Of a stretch of 64,000 bases of DNA, positions 7,823 to 14,370 are shown in pieces. The DNA lies in contig DIZW01000024.1 of NCBI GenBank assembly GCA_002428015.1, forward strand, positions 87,683 through 151,682, written 5' to 3'. The stretch comes from Oxalobacteraceae bacterium UBA6018. Lineage in GTDB: Bacteria; Pseudomonadota; Gammaproteobacteria; Burkholderiales; Burkholderiaceae_D. The position numbers and the translations under genes were made by a program. Numbering within the stretch: the first letter of the stretch is position 1; each line of letters starts with the position of its first letter. Below the pieces are notes generated by a model. The model was not told the origin of the DNA. It saw only the letters and a program-made list of their open reading frames with translations, and searched no databases.

Positions 7823-9877
7823 TCAGCGCGTGCGCGGCCTGGTGTTGATCTGCACGAAATCGACCGCGATCTTGTCGGCGCCGTTGCGCGCGCCGACCTG
7901 TTTCAGCCGTTGCGTCACCAAGGACAGGTAGGCGGCGCGCGACTCGCTCACGGGGCGCAACGCATCGAACAAGGGCACTGGCGTCGTCACCATGACGATC
8001 AGCTCGGCGCCGAACGGCTTGCCGATTGCCCATTCGCCGAGGCTGCCGATGCTGGCGGTGTAATTGGCCGGCGCCCGATTGTCGGGCGCACGCGGATTCG
8101 GCAGCAGGTGCACGACATTGCCGTCGAGGGAATAGTAGTCGACCGAGATGAAGGATTCGGCGGCCGCCGAGGTGGTGACGTCGACCACCAGCGAATCTCC
8201 CTCGGTGAGCACGGCCCCCGGCGCGGCGTTCGGCGCCGCCAGGCGAATGCGGGCGCTGCCGCCGGCGCGTCGGTGCGCGACCCAATACGGCGCGAAGGCG
8301 TCCATGAGCGCGCACTTGTCCGCGTCGATCTGCTGGACGTCGAGCTTGACGGCATCCACGCCAGGCATGGCGGTGAGCGTTTCGCGCAGGCGCGCGGGCC
8401 CGACCGCTTGCGACAGGTAGCCGTTCACTGACAGCGCATGCCCCTGCGCCGTGCCGACCAGCGCCGAGCAGGGCACGCCGGCGAGCGCGGCTGCGATCGC
8501 CTCCGCGGTCGGCGCGGGCGCCACGGGGGCAGGCGGCGGCGGAGGGCTCTCGCGTGCCACTGCGGCCGGCGGCGGCGGCGCGGCGGCTTGGCCGCTGTCG
8601 ACAGCGGGCGTCGGCTGAAAATAGCGCAATCCTGCCACCGCCAGCAGGGCGGCCACGACGATGCCAGCCCCGGCGCCAGCCCAGATGGCGTAGCGCCTGG
8701 CGCCGGCCGTCTCGCCCATCTGACTGAGGAAACGTTCCACCGTTGGCGTGCGCTTTTCGCGCTCGAAGGCCAAGGCGCACTGCAGCGCGCGCCACTGCCG
8801 GCGCCCGAGCTTGGGCGGGCGCTGCGGCCGCATGCCGGCGCCGCGCGCCTGGATCGCCGACATGCGGTTGAATGGATGGCGGCCGGTCAGCAGTTCGTAG
8901 GCGATGCAGGCCAGCGCATAGATGTCGTCGCGCGGGTCGGGCTCGCGGTGTTCCAGCATCTCGGCGCTGGCGTAGGCCGGCGTCAGTGCGCCCAGGCTGC
9001 CCGGGTCGAACACGGTGATGTCGACCTCTTCCTCGGCTTTCTGGAACACGCGGGCGATGCCGAAGTCGATCACCTTCACCACGTTCGAGTCGGTGAGGAA
9101 CACGTTGCCCGGCTTGAAGTCGCAGTGGACAAAGCCGCGCTGGTGCGCATACGCCAACGCGTTGCCCATGCCGGTGATGATGTGCATGGCCTCGGGGTAG
9201 GGCATGCCGGCGAAGCCGGGCGCCTTCAGCACCTGGCTGAGCGGCCTGCCGGGCAGGTACTCCATGGTGAGGTAGACCATGTCGCCGTCGCGGTCGAAAT
9301 CATAGACCGAGACGATGTTCGGATGCGCAAGCGTTTGCGCTTTGCGTGCTTCGCGTTGCAGGGCGATGAGCGATTTCGGATGGCCGCGGAACTTCACATT
9401 GAGCACCTTGATCGCGATGTAGGGCTTGCGATCGGCCGCCTCGAGCTTGCGCAGGTCGAGCGCCTTGTAGACAGTGCCCATGCCGCCGAAGCCGATGCAC
9501 TCCTCCAGCACGAAGCGGCCGTTGAGGGTGTCGCCGACCGCCTTCAAACGCTCCGGCTCCGGGCCGAAGGGCTCGTCTTTTTCGTCCATCGGCACGGCTG
9601 CCAGCGTGGCGGTGTTGGCGCCTGGATCGGTCTGCGCGAAGGTGTCATCTGTCGCCATGTGCGGGCGCGAGGCGACGAGGTGCTCGATGCGCCGCCGCAC
9701 TTCCGTGTAGACCTCGCTTTGAAGCGGCGCGCGCGCGTTCTCCTCGCTGAGCACCTCGAGCAGGCGGCCGCTGCTGTCGGGGGAATCCGCGAGAACGCGA
9801 TCGAGCAGGGCGAAAAACGCCGGTCGTGTTAGGGCACCGCTTTGGAGCTGATGAATCGCATGAGTGAGGTTTTCCAT
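7823..9877 (-). CDS. Transmembrane Ser/Thr protein kinase with DUF4384-like C-terminus
   Basis: 684 residues. A roughly 110-residue N-terminal region precedes a Hanks-type kinase domain (about 115-390): glycine loop IGFGGMGTVYK, catalytic Lys in YIAIKVL, catalytic loop HCDFKPGN, and DFGIAR. The catalytic loop has Cys in place of the usual Arg (HRD becomes HCD), so it is a non-RD kinase and may not need activation-loop phosphorylation. One membrane helix follows (YAIWAGAGAGIVVAALLAVAG, near 400), then a Pro/Ala linker and a periplasmic part. The last about 130 residues (ARIRLAAPNAA, EGDSLVVDVTTSA, VDYYSLDGNVVHLLPN) match the DUF4384 style found in PpkA-like kinases. It is convergent with the SUMF1 gene. 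The FHA proteins encoded nearby are its expected readers. Confidence 0.9.
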   Translation of the reverse strand: MENLTHAIHQLQSGALTRPAFFALLDRVLADSPDSSGRLLEVLSEENARAPLQSEVYTEVRRRIEHLVASRPHMATDDTFAQTDPGANTATLAAVPMDEKDEPFGPEPERLKAVGDTLNGRFVLEECIGFGGMGTVYKALDLRKLEAADRKPYIAIKVLNVKFRGHPKSLIALQREARKAQTLAHPNIVSVYDFDRDGDMVYLTMEYLPGRPLSQVLKAPGFAGMPYPEAMHIITGMGNALAYAHQRGFVHCDFKPGNVFLTDSNVVKVIDFGIARVFQKAEEEVDITVFDPGSLGALTPAYASAEMLEHREPDPRDDIYALACIAYELLTGRHPFNRMSAIQARGAGMRPQRPPKLGRRQWRALQCALAFEREKRTPTVERFLSQMGETAGARRYAIWAGAGAGIVVAALLAVAGLRYFQPTPAVDSGQAAAPPPPAAVARESPPPPPAPVAPAPTAEAIAAALAGVPCSALVGTAQGHALSVNGYLSQAVGPARLRETLTAMPGVDAVKLDVQQIDADKCALMDAFAPYWVAHRRAGGSARIRLAAPNAAPGAVLTEGDSLVVDVTTSAAAESFISVDYYSLDGNVVHLLPNPRAPDNRAPANYTASIGSLGEWAIGKPFGAELIVMVTTPVPLFDALRPVSESRAAYLSLVTQRLKQVGARNGADKIAVDFVQINTRPRTR

Positions 9878-10104
9878 ATGGCTTTGATTTGTCCAACTCC
9901 CAATCGACTCAATCTGAGACTAGCATGAATACGCGGACCGTCAAATGACTTGACCGTAGCGGACAGCGCGCCGCTGCCCTAAGAAAATTGGAGGCGCTTC
10001 AGGCGCCAGAAAGCGCTTCGCGCAGGTGCCGGATTGATCCGCGCTGCGCTTGAAGTCCGCCATTGCGGGTCGTGAAGTTTGCCATTCGAGTAGGCAATCG
10101 CCGG

Positions 10105-10142
10105 GGTGTTGTATGGGGCCGAACACCGCCGCTAAATGTGTT
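10105..10142. promoter_or_regulatory. Putative activator site, copy A
   Basis: GGTGTT, 11 bp, AACACC, then 11 bp (counting from AACAC), GTGTT: three half-sites in alternating orientation with constant spacing. The AACAC-N11-GTGTT part is preserved in copy B while the 11 bp between differ, which argues for protein binding. It ends 124 bp before the -24 GG of the sigma54 element, a distance typical of enhancer sites for sigma54 activators. The identity of the activator is unknown. Confidence 0.55.
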
Positions 10143-10264
10143 GGATCGCACCCGCCACCGCCATCGCTCCAGCTCCTTGCCATTTCACCCATGTCGCCGC
10201 GTCTTGTATATAAATTCCTTTTAAATTCAATGGCTTATGGATGGTCTGGTAGACCGGGGAAAGG

Positions 10265-10281
10265 CTGGCACGCATTTCGCT
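10265..10281 (+). promoter_or_regulatory. Putative sigma54 promoter of peptide operon, copy A
   Basis: CTGGCACGCATTTCGCT matches the sigma54 consensus YTGGCACGNNNNTTGCW at nearly all positions. The invariant GG (10267-10268) and GC (10279-10280) are separated by exactly 10 bp. Transcription would start about 12 bp further on, giving a leader of about 50 nt before the first ATG. The element is kept in copy B. Confidence 0.6.
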
Positions 10282-10344
10282 GAATGGTGATCGAGCGCAG
10301 AAAAATGCTCACCTTCGAACCAAACTTACTTTAGGAGAATCACC

Positions 10345-10620
10345 ATGAAAACCTTGACCATCAAAGACCTGGCCCGCACCGAACAACTCGATCGCACCGC
10401 CATGACCGGCGTACGCGGCGGCCATATGAGCATGCCGGCTTACTCGCTGGGCAACGTGAAATACGCGCCGACCTACGACTCGTCCATCGACGCCACGCAG
10501 GACCTGGCGCAGTTCCAGACGGTGAAGAATTCGGTTGCCGACGGCTCGGCCTTCGTGGACAAGCTGAAGGTGACCAACAACACCTCGCTGTTCGGCCAGA
10601 ACAACATCGTTCGCCTGTAA
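10345..10620 (+). CDS. Gly-Gly-leader peptide 1
   Basis: 91 residues with a 26-residue leader (MKTLTIKDLARTEQLDRTAM then TGVRGG) and a predicted mature part of 65 residues. Such leaders are cut after GG by C39-peptidase ABC exporters; this is known for bacteriocin-type peptides. The mature part (HMSMPAYSLGN..., YAPTYDSSIDATQDL, NSVADGSAFVDKLKV, ending SLFGQNNIVRL) has no cysteine, so no disulfide or lanthionine chemistry is expected, and I recognise no known toxin fold. The Shine-Dalgarno TTAGGAGA lies at 10331-10338. It is the first gene after the sigma54-type promoter. Peptides 2, 3 and 6 are close paralogues. Function unknown: a secreted bacteriocin, adhesin or signal are all possible. Confidence 0.85.
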   Translation: MKTLTIKDLARTEQLDRTAMTGVRGGHMSMPAYSLGNVKYAPTYDSSIDATQDLAQFQTVKNSVADGSAFVDKLKVTNNTSLFGQNNIVRL

Positions 10621-10671
10621 CCCGATCCGCTTTCGCATCGCACCCTGACTTCATTCTTTAGGAGAATCACC

Positions 10672-10947
10672 ATGAAAACCTTGATCATCAAAGACCTGGC
10701 CCACACCGAACAACTCGATCGCACCGCCATGACCGGCGTACGCGGCGGCCATATGAGCAAACCGTCTTACTCGCTGGGCAACGTGAGCTACGCCCCGACC
10801 TACGACTCGTCGATCGACGCGACCCAGGACCTGCAACAGCTCCAGTCGGTCCGGAACTCAGTCGCCGACGGCTCGGCCTTCGTGGACAAGCTGAAGGTGA
10901 CCAACGACACCTCGCTGTTCGGCCAGAACAACATTGTGCGCCTGTAA
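10672..10947 (+). CDS. Gly-Gly-leader peptide 2
   Basis: 91 residues. The leader differs from peptide 1 at a few positions (MKTLIIKDLAHTEQLD...VRGG). The mature part is colinear with peptide 1; differences lie mostly in the middle (QDLQQLQSVRNSV instead of QDLAQFQTVKNSV, NDTSLF instead of NNTSLF). The same short spacer with an identical Shine-Dalgarno (TTTAGGAGA) separates genes 1, 2 and 3, so the genes are tandem duplicates. No cysteine. It lies 51 bp downstream of peptide 1 and is presumably on the same transcript. Confidence 0.85.
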   Translation: MKTLIIKDLAHTEQLDRTAMTGVRGGHMSKPSYSLGNVSYAPTYDSSIDATQDLQQLQSVRNSVADGSAFVDKLKVTNDTSLFGQNNIVRL

Positions 10948-11000
10948 CCCGATCCGCTTTCGCATATCGCACCCTGACTTCATTCTTTAGGAGAGACACC

Positions 11001-11279
11001 ATGAAAACCCTGACCATCAAAGACCTGACCCGTAACGAACAACTCGACGGCGCAGCACTGTCCGCCGTGCGCGGCGGCATGAAAATGAGCACGGCCGCTT
11101 ACAAGCTCGGCAACTACACCTATGCGCCTAGCTATGACTCGTCGATCGACGCGACCCAGGACCTGCAACAGTTCCAGTCGGTGCAGAACTCAGTCGCCGA
11201 CGGCTCGGCCTTCGTGGACAAGCTGAAGGTGACCAACAACACCTCGCTGTTCGGCCAGAACAACATCATCGCCCATTAA
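11001..11279 (+). CDS. Gly-Gly-leader peptide 3
   Basis: 92 residues, the most divergent of the four long paralogues. The leader is MKTLTIKDLTRNEQLDGAAL then SAVRGG. The mature part starts MKMSTAAYKLGNYTYAPSYD and ends SLFGQNNIIAH in place of NNIVRL. The central block SSIDATQDLQQFQSVQNSVA and the DGSAFVDKLKVTNNTSLF block are conserved, marking the functional core. Shine-Dalgarno TTAGGAGA lies 53 bp after the end of gene 2. Confidence 0.84.
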   Translation: MKTLTIKDLTRNEQLDGAALSAVRGGMKMSTAAYKLGNYTYAPSYDSSIDATQDLQQFQSVQNSVADGSAFVDKLKVTNNTSLFGQNNIIAH

Positions 11280-11287
11280 TCGCAGCT

Positions 11288-11320
11288 GCTTCGCGGGACA
11301 CACGCAGTGTTTCGCGAAGC
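11288..11320 (+). other. Intercistronic hairpin 3/4
   Basis: GCTTCGCG (11288-11295) pairs perfectly with CGCGAAGC (11313-11320) across a 17-nt loop. No U-run follows, so it is not a classical terminator. It could stabilise the upstream message or reduce read-through to peptide 4. Confidence 0.45.
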
Positions 11321-11341
11321 GCCTGAAAAAGGAGAACCAAC

Positions 11342-11596
11342 ATGTCATCCATCCTGATTCACGACCTGGCGCGCACCCGCGCGCTGGACAAGGCGGCAAT
11401 GTCCGCCGCGCGCGGCGGCGCCGCGTTGCAACCGAACGTCAACGTCAACGTGACGCTGAACCAGCAGATCGCCCAACTGCAGAAGATCGGCGTCGATGTC
11501 CTCAACAACAACGGTGTGATCGGCGCGGCTGGACTCGACTTCGGCGACGCGGCGGCGCAATGGAAGGAGAACCACACGAGCGTTACGCCGCTCTAA
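11342..11596 (+). CDS. Gly-Gly-leader peptide 4 (different mature part)
   Basis: 84 residues. The leader keeps the family pattern at exactly 26 residues (MSSILIHDLARTRALDKAAM then SAARGG), but the predicted 58-residue mature part is unrelated to peptides 1-3: AALQPNVNVNVTLNQQIAQL, then KIGVDVLNNNGVIGAAGLDF and a polar end. The Asn/Val alternation suggests beta structure. No cysteine. Shine-Dalgarno AAAGGAGA lies at 11328-11335. A shared leader on different cargo supports one common exporter for several secreted products. Confidence 0.8.
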   Translation: MSSILIHDLARTRALDKAAMSAARGGAALQPNVNVNVTLNQQIAQLQKIGVDVLNNNGVIGAAGLDFGDAAAQWKENHTSVTPL

Positions 11597-11635
11597 CAGC
11601 GCAAGGCCTCGCGCCGCGCATCAAGCAGGCGGTCA

Positions 11636-11661
11636 CCCCAGTCATTTCCGGATGGCTGGGG
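11636..11661 (+). other. Intercistronic hairpin 4/5
   Basis: CCCCAGTCAT (11636-11645) pairs with ATGGCTGGGG (11652-11661), one G-T pair, 6-nt loop. The stem is strong but is followed by TAGATCGCG rather than a U-run. It may be an attenuating or message-protecting element between peptide genes 4 and 5. Confidence 0.45.
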
Positions 11662-11701
11662 TAGATCGCGTTAACGTCGCCATCGCAATAAAGGAGGAAT
11701 C

Positions 11702-11890
11702 ATGGCTACCATCGTCATCAAGGATTTACGGGAGAGCAGCGAGCTCGATCGCCAGGCAATGCTGGCAGTGATCGGCGGGACGCGTTTTGGCGGGCGCGCC
11801 GCGCCGCTCGGGCGGCAGGCGCAACAGCCTGTTCGTCTGTTCGACCTCTCGGGCGCAAAGGCGCCAGCGCAAAGGCCACCATCGCGATAA
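11702..11890 (+). CDS. Gly-Gly-leader peptide 5 (short basic)
   Basis: 62 residues. The 26-residue leader is MATIVIKDLRESSELDRQAM then LAVIGG. The predicted mature part is 36 residues and strongly basic, rich in Arg, Pro, Gln and Gly (TRFGGRAAPLGRQAQQPVRL, then FDLSGAKAPAQRPPSR). This composition is unlike the other five and resembles small cationic antimicrobial peptides, but no family is recognised. AAGGAGGAA lies just upstream. A clear intrinsic terminator follows at 11910-11944. Confidence 0.75.
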   Translation: MATIVIKDLRESSELDRQAMLAVIGGTRFGGRAAPLGRQAQQPVRLFDLSGAKAPAQRPPSR

Positions 11891-11909
11891 GCCCTTCCAC
11901 CCTGCCAGA

Positions 11910-11944
11910 AAGCCGTTCAGCCACACACTGAGCGGCTTTTTTTT
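11910..11944 (+). terminator. Intrinsic terminator after peptide 5
   Basis: AAGCCGTTCAG (11910-11920) pairs with CTGAGCGGCTT (11928-11938) with one G-T pair and a 7-nt loop, followed by an eight-T run. It ends the first peptide transcription unit, so the sixth cassette needs its own promoter. Confidence 0.9.
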
Positions 11945-12045
11945 GCGCGCCCAGCGTGGGCGATCCTGTTGGAGCAAAGCCGCGCAGCGACCTGACCGCA
12001 GCGAGTGATGCGGCGCTTGTGTGATGGGGCAGTTGGGTGGGACCG

Positions 12046-12066
12046 AACACTGGCGCCGTATGTGTT
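12046..12066. promoter_or_regulatory. Putative activator site, copy B
   Basis: AACAC (12046-12050), 11 bp, GTGTT (12062-12066). Arms, spacing and distance to the -24 element are identical to copy A although the inner bases differ. The third, upstream half-site of copy A is degenerate here (CAGTT at 12030-12034). Confidence 0.5.
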
Positions 12067-12188
12067 GGTTGGCACCCGCCACGGTCATCGATTTCGCGTC
12101 GTGCAGATTCAATATCGGCGCGGTGCAGTATGGGGAAAAATCCTTTAAATTCAGGGATCTACGGATTGATGAGGCGATCGGAAAAGGA

Positions 12189-12205
12189 CTGGCACACATT
12201 TCGCT
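12189..12205 (+). promoter_or_regulatory. Putative sigma54 promoter of peptide 6
   Basis: CTGGCACACATTTCGCT; GG (12191-12192) and GC (12203-12204) are again 10 bp apart. One base of the -24 box differs from copy A. The following leader sequence, with its GGTGA/TCACC arms, is nearly identical to copy A. Confidence 0.55.
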
Positions 12206-12268
12206 ACATGGTGATCGAGCGCAGAAAAATGCTCACCGTCGAACCAAACTCACTTTAGGACAATCACC

Positions 12269-12544
12269 ATGAAAATCTTGATCATCAAAGACCTGGCCCG
12301 GACCGAACAACTCGATCGCACCGCCATGACCGGCGTACGCGGCGGCCATACGAGCATGCCGTCTTACTCGCTGGGCAACGTGAAATACGCTCCAAGCTAC
12401 GACTCGTCGATCGACGCGACCCAGGACCTGCAACAGCTCCAGTCGGTCCGGAACTCAGTCGCCGACGGCTCGGCCTTCGTGGACAAGCTGAAGGTGACCA
12501 ACGACACCTCGCTGTTCGGCCAGAACAACATTGTGCGCCTGTAA
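12269..12544 (+). CDS. Gly-Gly-leader peptide 6 (mosaic paralogue)
   Basis: 91 residues; leader MKILIIKDLARTEQLDRTAM then TGVRGG; no cysteine. Its 5' half carries peptide-1-type bases (AGCATGCCG; AACGTGAAATACGC) while its 3' half, from TCGATCGACGCGACCCAGG on, is identical to peptide 2. It thus looks like a recombinant of genes 1 and 2 formed by unequal crossing-over or gene conversion. Unlike genes 2-5 it has its own copy of the sigma54-type promoter and activator site. The Shine-Dalgarno reads TTAGGACA, one base weaker than in the other copies. Confidence 0.84.
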   Translation: MKILIIKDLARTEQLDRTAMTGVRGGHTSMPSYSLGNVKYAPSYDSSIDATQDLQQLQSVRNSVADGSAFVDKLKVTNDTSLFGQNNIVRL

Positions 12545-12583
12545 CCCGATCCGCTTTCGCATATCGCACCCTGACTTCATTCT

Positions 12584-12967
12584 TTAGGAGACGCTGTCGA
12601 AACGCGGCGAGTTGAGCTTGAAATATTGTTCAACGGCCTGGGCATTGCAGACCTGGGCCATCATTTTTTCCTGGTAAAGACTGTCGGTGATGAATTCCTC
12701 GAATTCGTCGAGGCTGACGCCGAGCGCGTCCAGATAGTGGTTCATGTCCGCCGCGCGGTGCAGGCCCAGGATGCGGCGAAACTGGTCGGCCCGCTCCTGG
12801 ATGTCGTCGGGCGGGAGCGCCAGCCCGGCCTTTTTCGCCGCCCGCACGGTGAGCTTGTCGCGCACCAGTTGCTCGACGAGCCCCTCGAACTGTCCGTTGA
12901 GTTTCAGTGTTCTGATGAAATGATCGGTGTCGATGACCTCATCGTCGATGCGCACAATATCCGTCAT
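12584..12967 (-). pseudogene. Truncated SurA/parvulin-like gene
   Basis: 127 residues remain (MTDIVRIDDEVIDTDHFIRT, LVEQLVRDKLTVRAAKKAGL, LGVSLDEFEEFITDSLYQEK, YFKLNSPRFDSVS). This is the helical N-terminal half of a SurA-N-type protein; in relatives I recall, a rotamase (parvulin) domain follows directly after the FDS region. Here the frame hits the duplicated peptide cassette: the last residues and the stop (12584-12586) come from the antisense of the cassette's Shine-Dalgarno. The catalytic domain is therefore missing. AAAGGAG lies upstream of the ATG at 12967. Similar proteins accompany Gly-Gly peptide export loci, where a chaperone or isomerase role is plausible. The remnant could still be expressed. 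Confidence 0.7.
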
Positions 12968-13405
12968 GCCTCCGCTCCTTTACGCTGACTACGCGAACCC
13001 GGCCGCAAGCCTATTAGAAGCGCGTCGCGGGCCGAAGTTCCAGACGAAATTGCCGCTGACCGAAAACTGGGCCGCCTGTAACGGATGTGTGCATCCAGAC
13101 CAAGGACGGCGGCCTCGCCGGCTGCTGCTTGCGCGCGACCGCGTGCACATGCAAGCGACGCGGCATCGGCTAGGGGCTATCTGGAGGGGACGACGCAGGC
13201 TTTGCGTCAGACCGGCAAGCTGGCGAGCTGGTGACGACGGCATGCTGCGATGCCAGGCTGGGAGCGCACTGGCGCGGGATTACGCAGGGAGGCGGGAGCA
13301 GGGCGGTCGGCGCGTGGAATGCCGGCCGCTGCGGGATCTCAGGTATTGGAAACACGGCTTCGCATCCGAATGTTTCCGTTTCCCTGATCCCCCGCGAAGC
13401 GTGTT
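12968..13405. other. Intergenic region, no gene recognised
   Basis: 438 bp between the start of the truncated parvulin-like gene and the stop of the PAP2 gene (both minus strand). Short frames exist on both strands but show no family signature and no ribosome-binding site. I see no repeat or RNA signal. Confidence 0.5.
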
Positions 13406-14029
13406 TTAGAACTTATTCTTCCAGCCGACGGTGATGCCGCGCGGGAGTATGCCGACGGTCAACGAGTCGCTGCGCGAGTGCGCGTAGTAGCCGGCGACGC
13501 TGCCGAGCGCCCAACCGGCCAGTACATCGGTCTGCCAGTGCCCGTGCGTCTTCATGCGCGCCTCGGCGTCGTAGAGCGGGACCAGTTCCAGTGCGTACGC
13601 GAGTGGATGGTCACTGCCATACTCCAGCACGAACGGTGTGACGACGGCGGAAGCGAGCGTGACTTCGCCGCTGGGAAAGCTGCGGCCGCCATGGTGGAAC
13701 CAGTCGTTGGGGTTGTCCGTTTCATTTGGCCGTGCGCGGCGAAAAGTTCGCTTCAGCACTTCCGACGACACGCCGCCAACGATGGACGCATCGATCGCCT
13801 GATACAAGGTCTTGCCCAGGCGCGTGTCGCTGCCTTCCCACAGTGCGCCGAGCAATTCGCCACCGATCAGCACGCCCATCAATGCCGTTTGGTTGCTGCG
13901 CTTCCAAATTCCGTTGTCATCGTAGTTCAGCTTTGAATCGATTCCCAAGGGGCCACCGCTCGCCTGCGCGATGCCGCCGTACGATGCCACCGCTAAAAAT
14001 ATGGCCAGTCCCGCTTTTCTCATTCGCAT
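13406..14029 (-). CDS. PAP2-superfamily protein (phosphatidic acid phosphatase-like)
   Basis: 207 residues from the ATG at 14029 (an ATG at 14023 is an alternative), beginning with a signal sequence (MRMRKAGLAIFLAVASYGGIAQA). The three PAP2 motifs are seen: LKRTFRRARP (KX6RP), SFPSGEVT, and RMKTHGHWQTDV (RX5HX3D). In the second motif the usual His of PSGH is Glu, while the nucleophile-type His of the third motif is present; activity may be altered. The C-terminus (GILPRGITVGWKNKF) ends in Phe like outer-membrane proteins. It stands alone, with no operon partner evident. Confidence 0.8.
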   Translation of the reverse strand: MRMRKAGLAIFLAVASYGGIAQASGGPLGIDSKLNYDDNGIWKRSNQTALMGVLIGGELLGALWEGSDTRLGKTLYQAIDASIVGGVSSEVLKRTFRRARPNETDNPNDWFHHGGRSFPSGEVTLASAVVTPFVLEYGSDHPLAYALELVPLYDAEARMKTHGHWQTDVLAGWALGSVAGYYAHSRSDSLTVGILPRGITVGWKNKF

Positions 14030-14370
14030 GTATGTATCTTGTCCATTGTTGGGGTTTCTAACGGTGAGGCGCCGATTGCTTGACGGCCGCCGGGAACTTG
14101 CGGACACCGGTGTTGATGTTCAAACACGTCGGTAAATACAAGTCGGCTTGCTCTTGGGCTAGGTCAAATTCCTACAGGAACGACACGGCGGATTGTAGCC
14201 CATGTCCGCGCCGTTGGCTTACGTTCTGCTGTCCCGTCGCCTTGCAGGTATGCTCCACCGGGTCAAACCGTTGTCATCATCAATGCGCTGCAGACTCGAC
14301 GAATTGATCCTTTCGTTTTGGCTCAGCGTGTCCCGCCACGGGTCTTCCTGGTGCGGAGCGGTTCAGTGAT
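14030..14370. other. Intergenic region, no gene recognised
   Basis: 341 bp between the divergent PAP2 gene and the promoter of the DUF3348 operon. No ORF with a plausible start and no repeat stands out. Confidence 0.5.

Larger units (their letters stand above)
9878..10344. other. Regulatory intergenic region before the peptide array
   Basis: 467 bp between the start of the minus-strand kinase and the first leader-peptide gene, with no credible ORF. The right part holds three half-sites in alternating orientation (10105-10142), an AT-rich stretch around 10204-10231, a sigma54-type element (10265-10281) and a small inverted repeat in the leader (GGTGA at 10286-10290, TCACC at 10309-10313). About 245 bp of this region are repeated, with divergence, before the sixth peptide gene. 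The left part should contain the kinase promoter, but I cannot point to it. Confidence 0.7.
12030..12591. repeat. Duplicated peptide cassette (copy B)
   Basis: Diverged duplicate of the promoter region at about 10105-10344 joined to a peptide gene and to the spacer that follows peptide gene 2 (10948-10993). The match to that spacer includes the Shine-Dalgarno TTTAGGAGA and stops abruptly after base 12591, where the duplicate runs into the 3' side of the convergent parvulin-like gene. An orphan ribosome-binding site (12583-12591) without a start codon therefore remains. Confidence 0.8.

Noticed and set aside
10345..11279. Reading the tandem repeats of peptide genes as a CRISPR array
   Set aside because: Repeat units are about 330 bp, coding, and have conserved start, leader and Shine-Dalgarno; there are no short spacers.
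10345..12544. Classical lanthipeptide, thiopeptide or lasso-peptide cluster
   Set aside because: Mature parts lack cysteine and no cyclase, dehydratase or lasso-type enzymes are present in the window.
12989..13243. 84-codon minus-strand ORF between the parvulin remnant and the PAP2 gene
   Set aside because: No ribosome-binding site, Arg/Ser-rich shadow-like composition, no family match.
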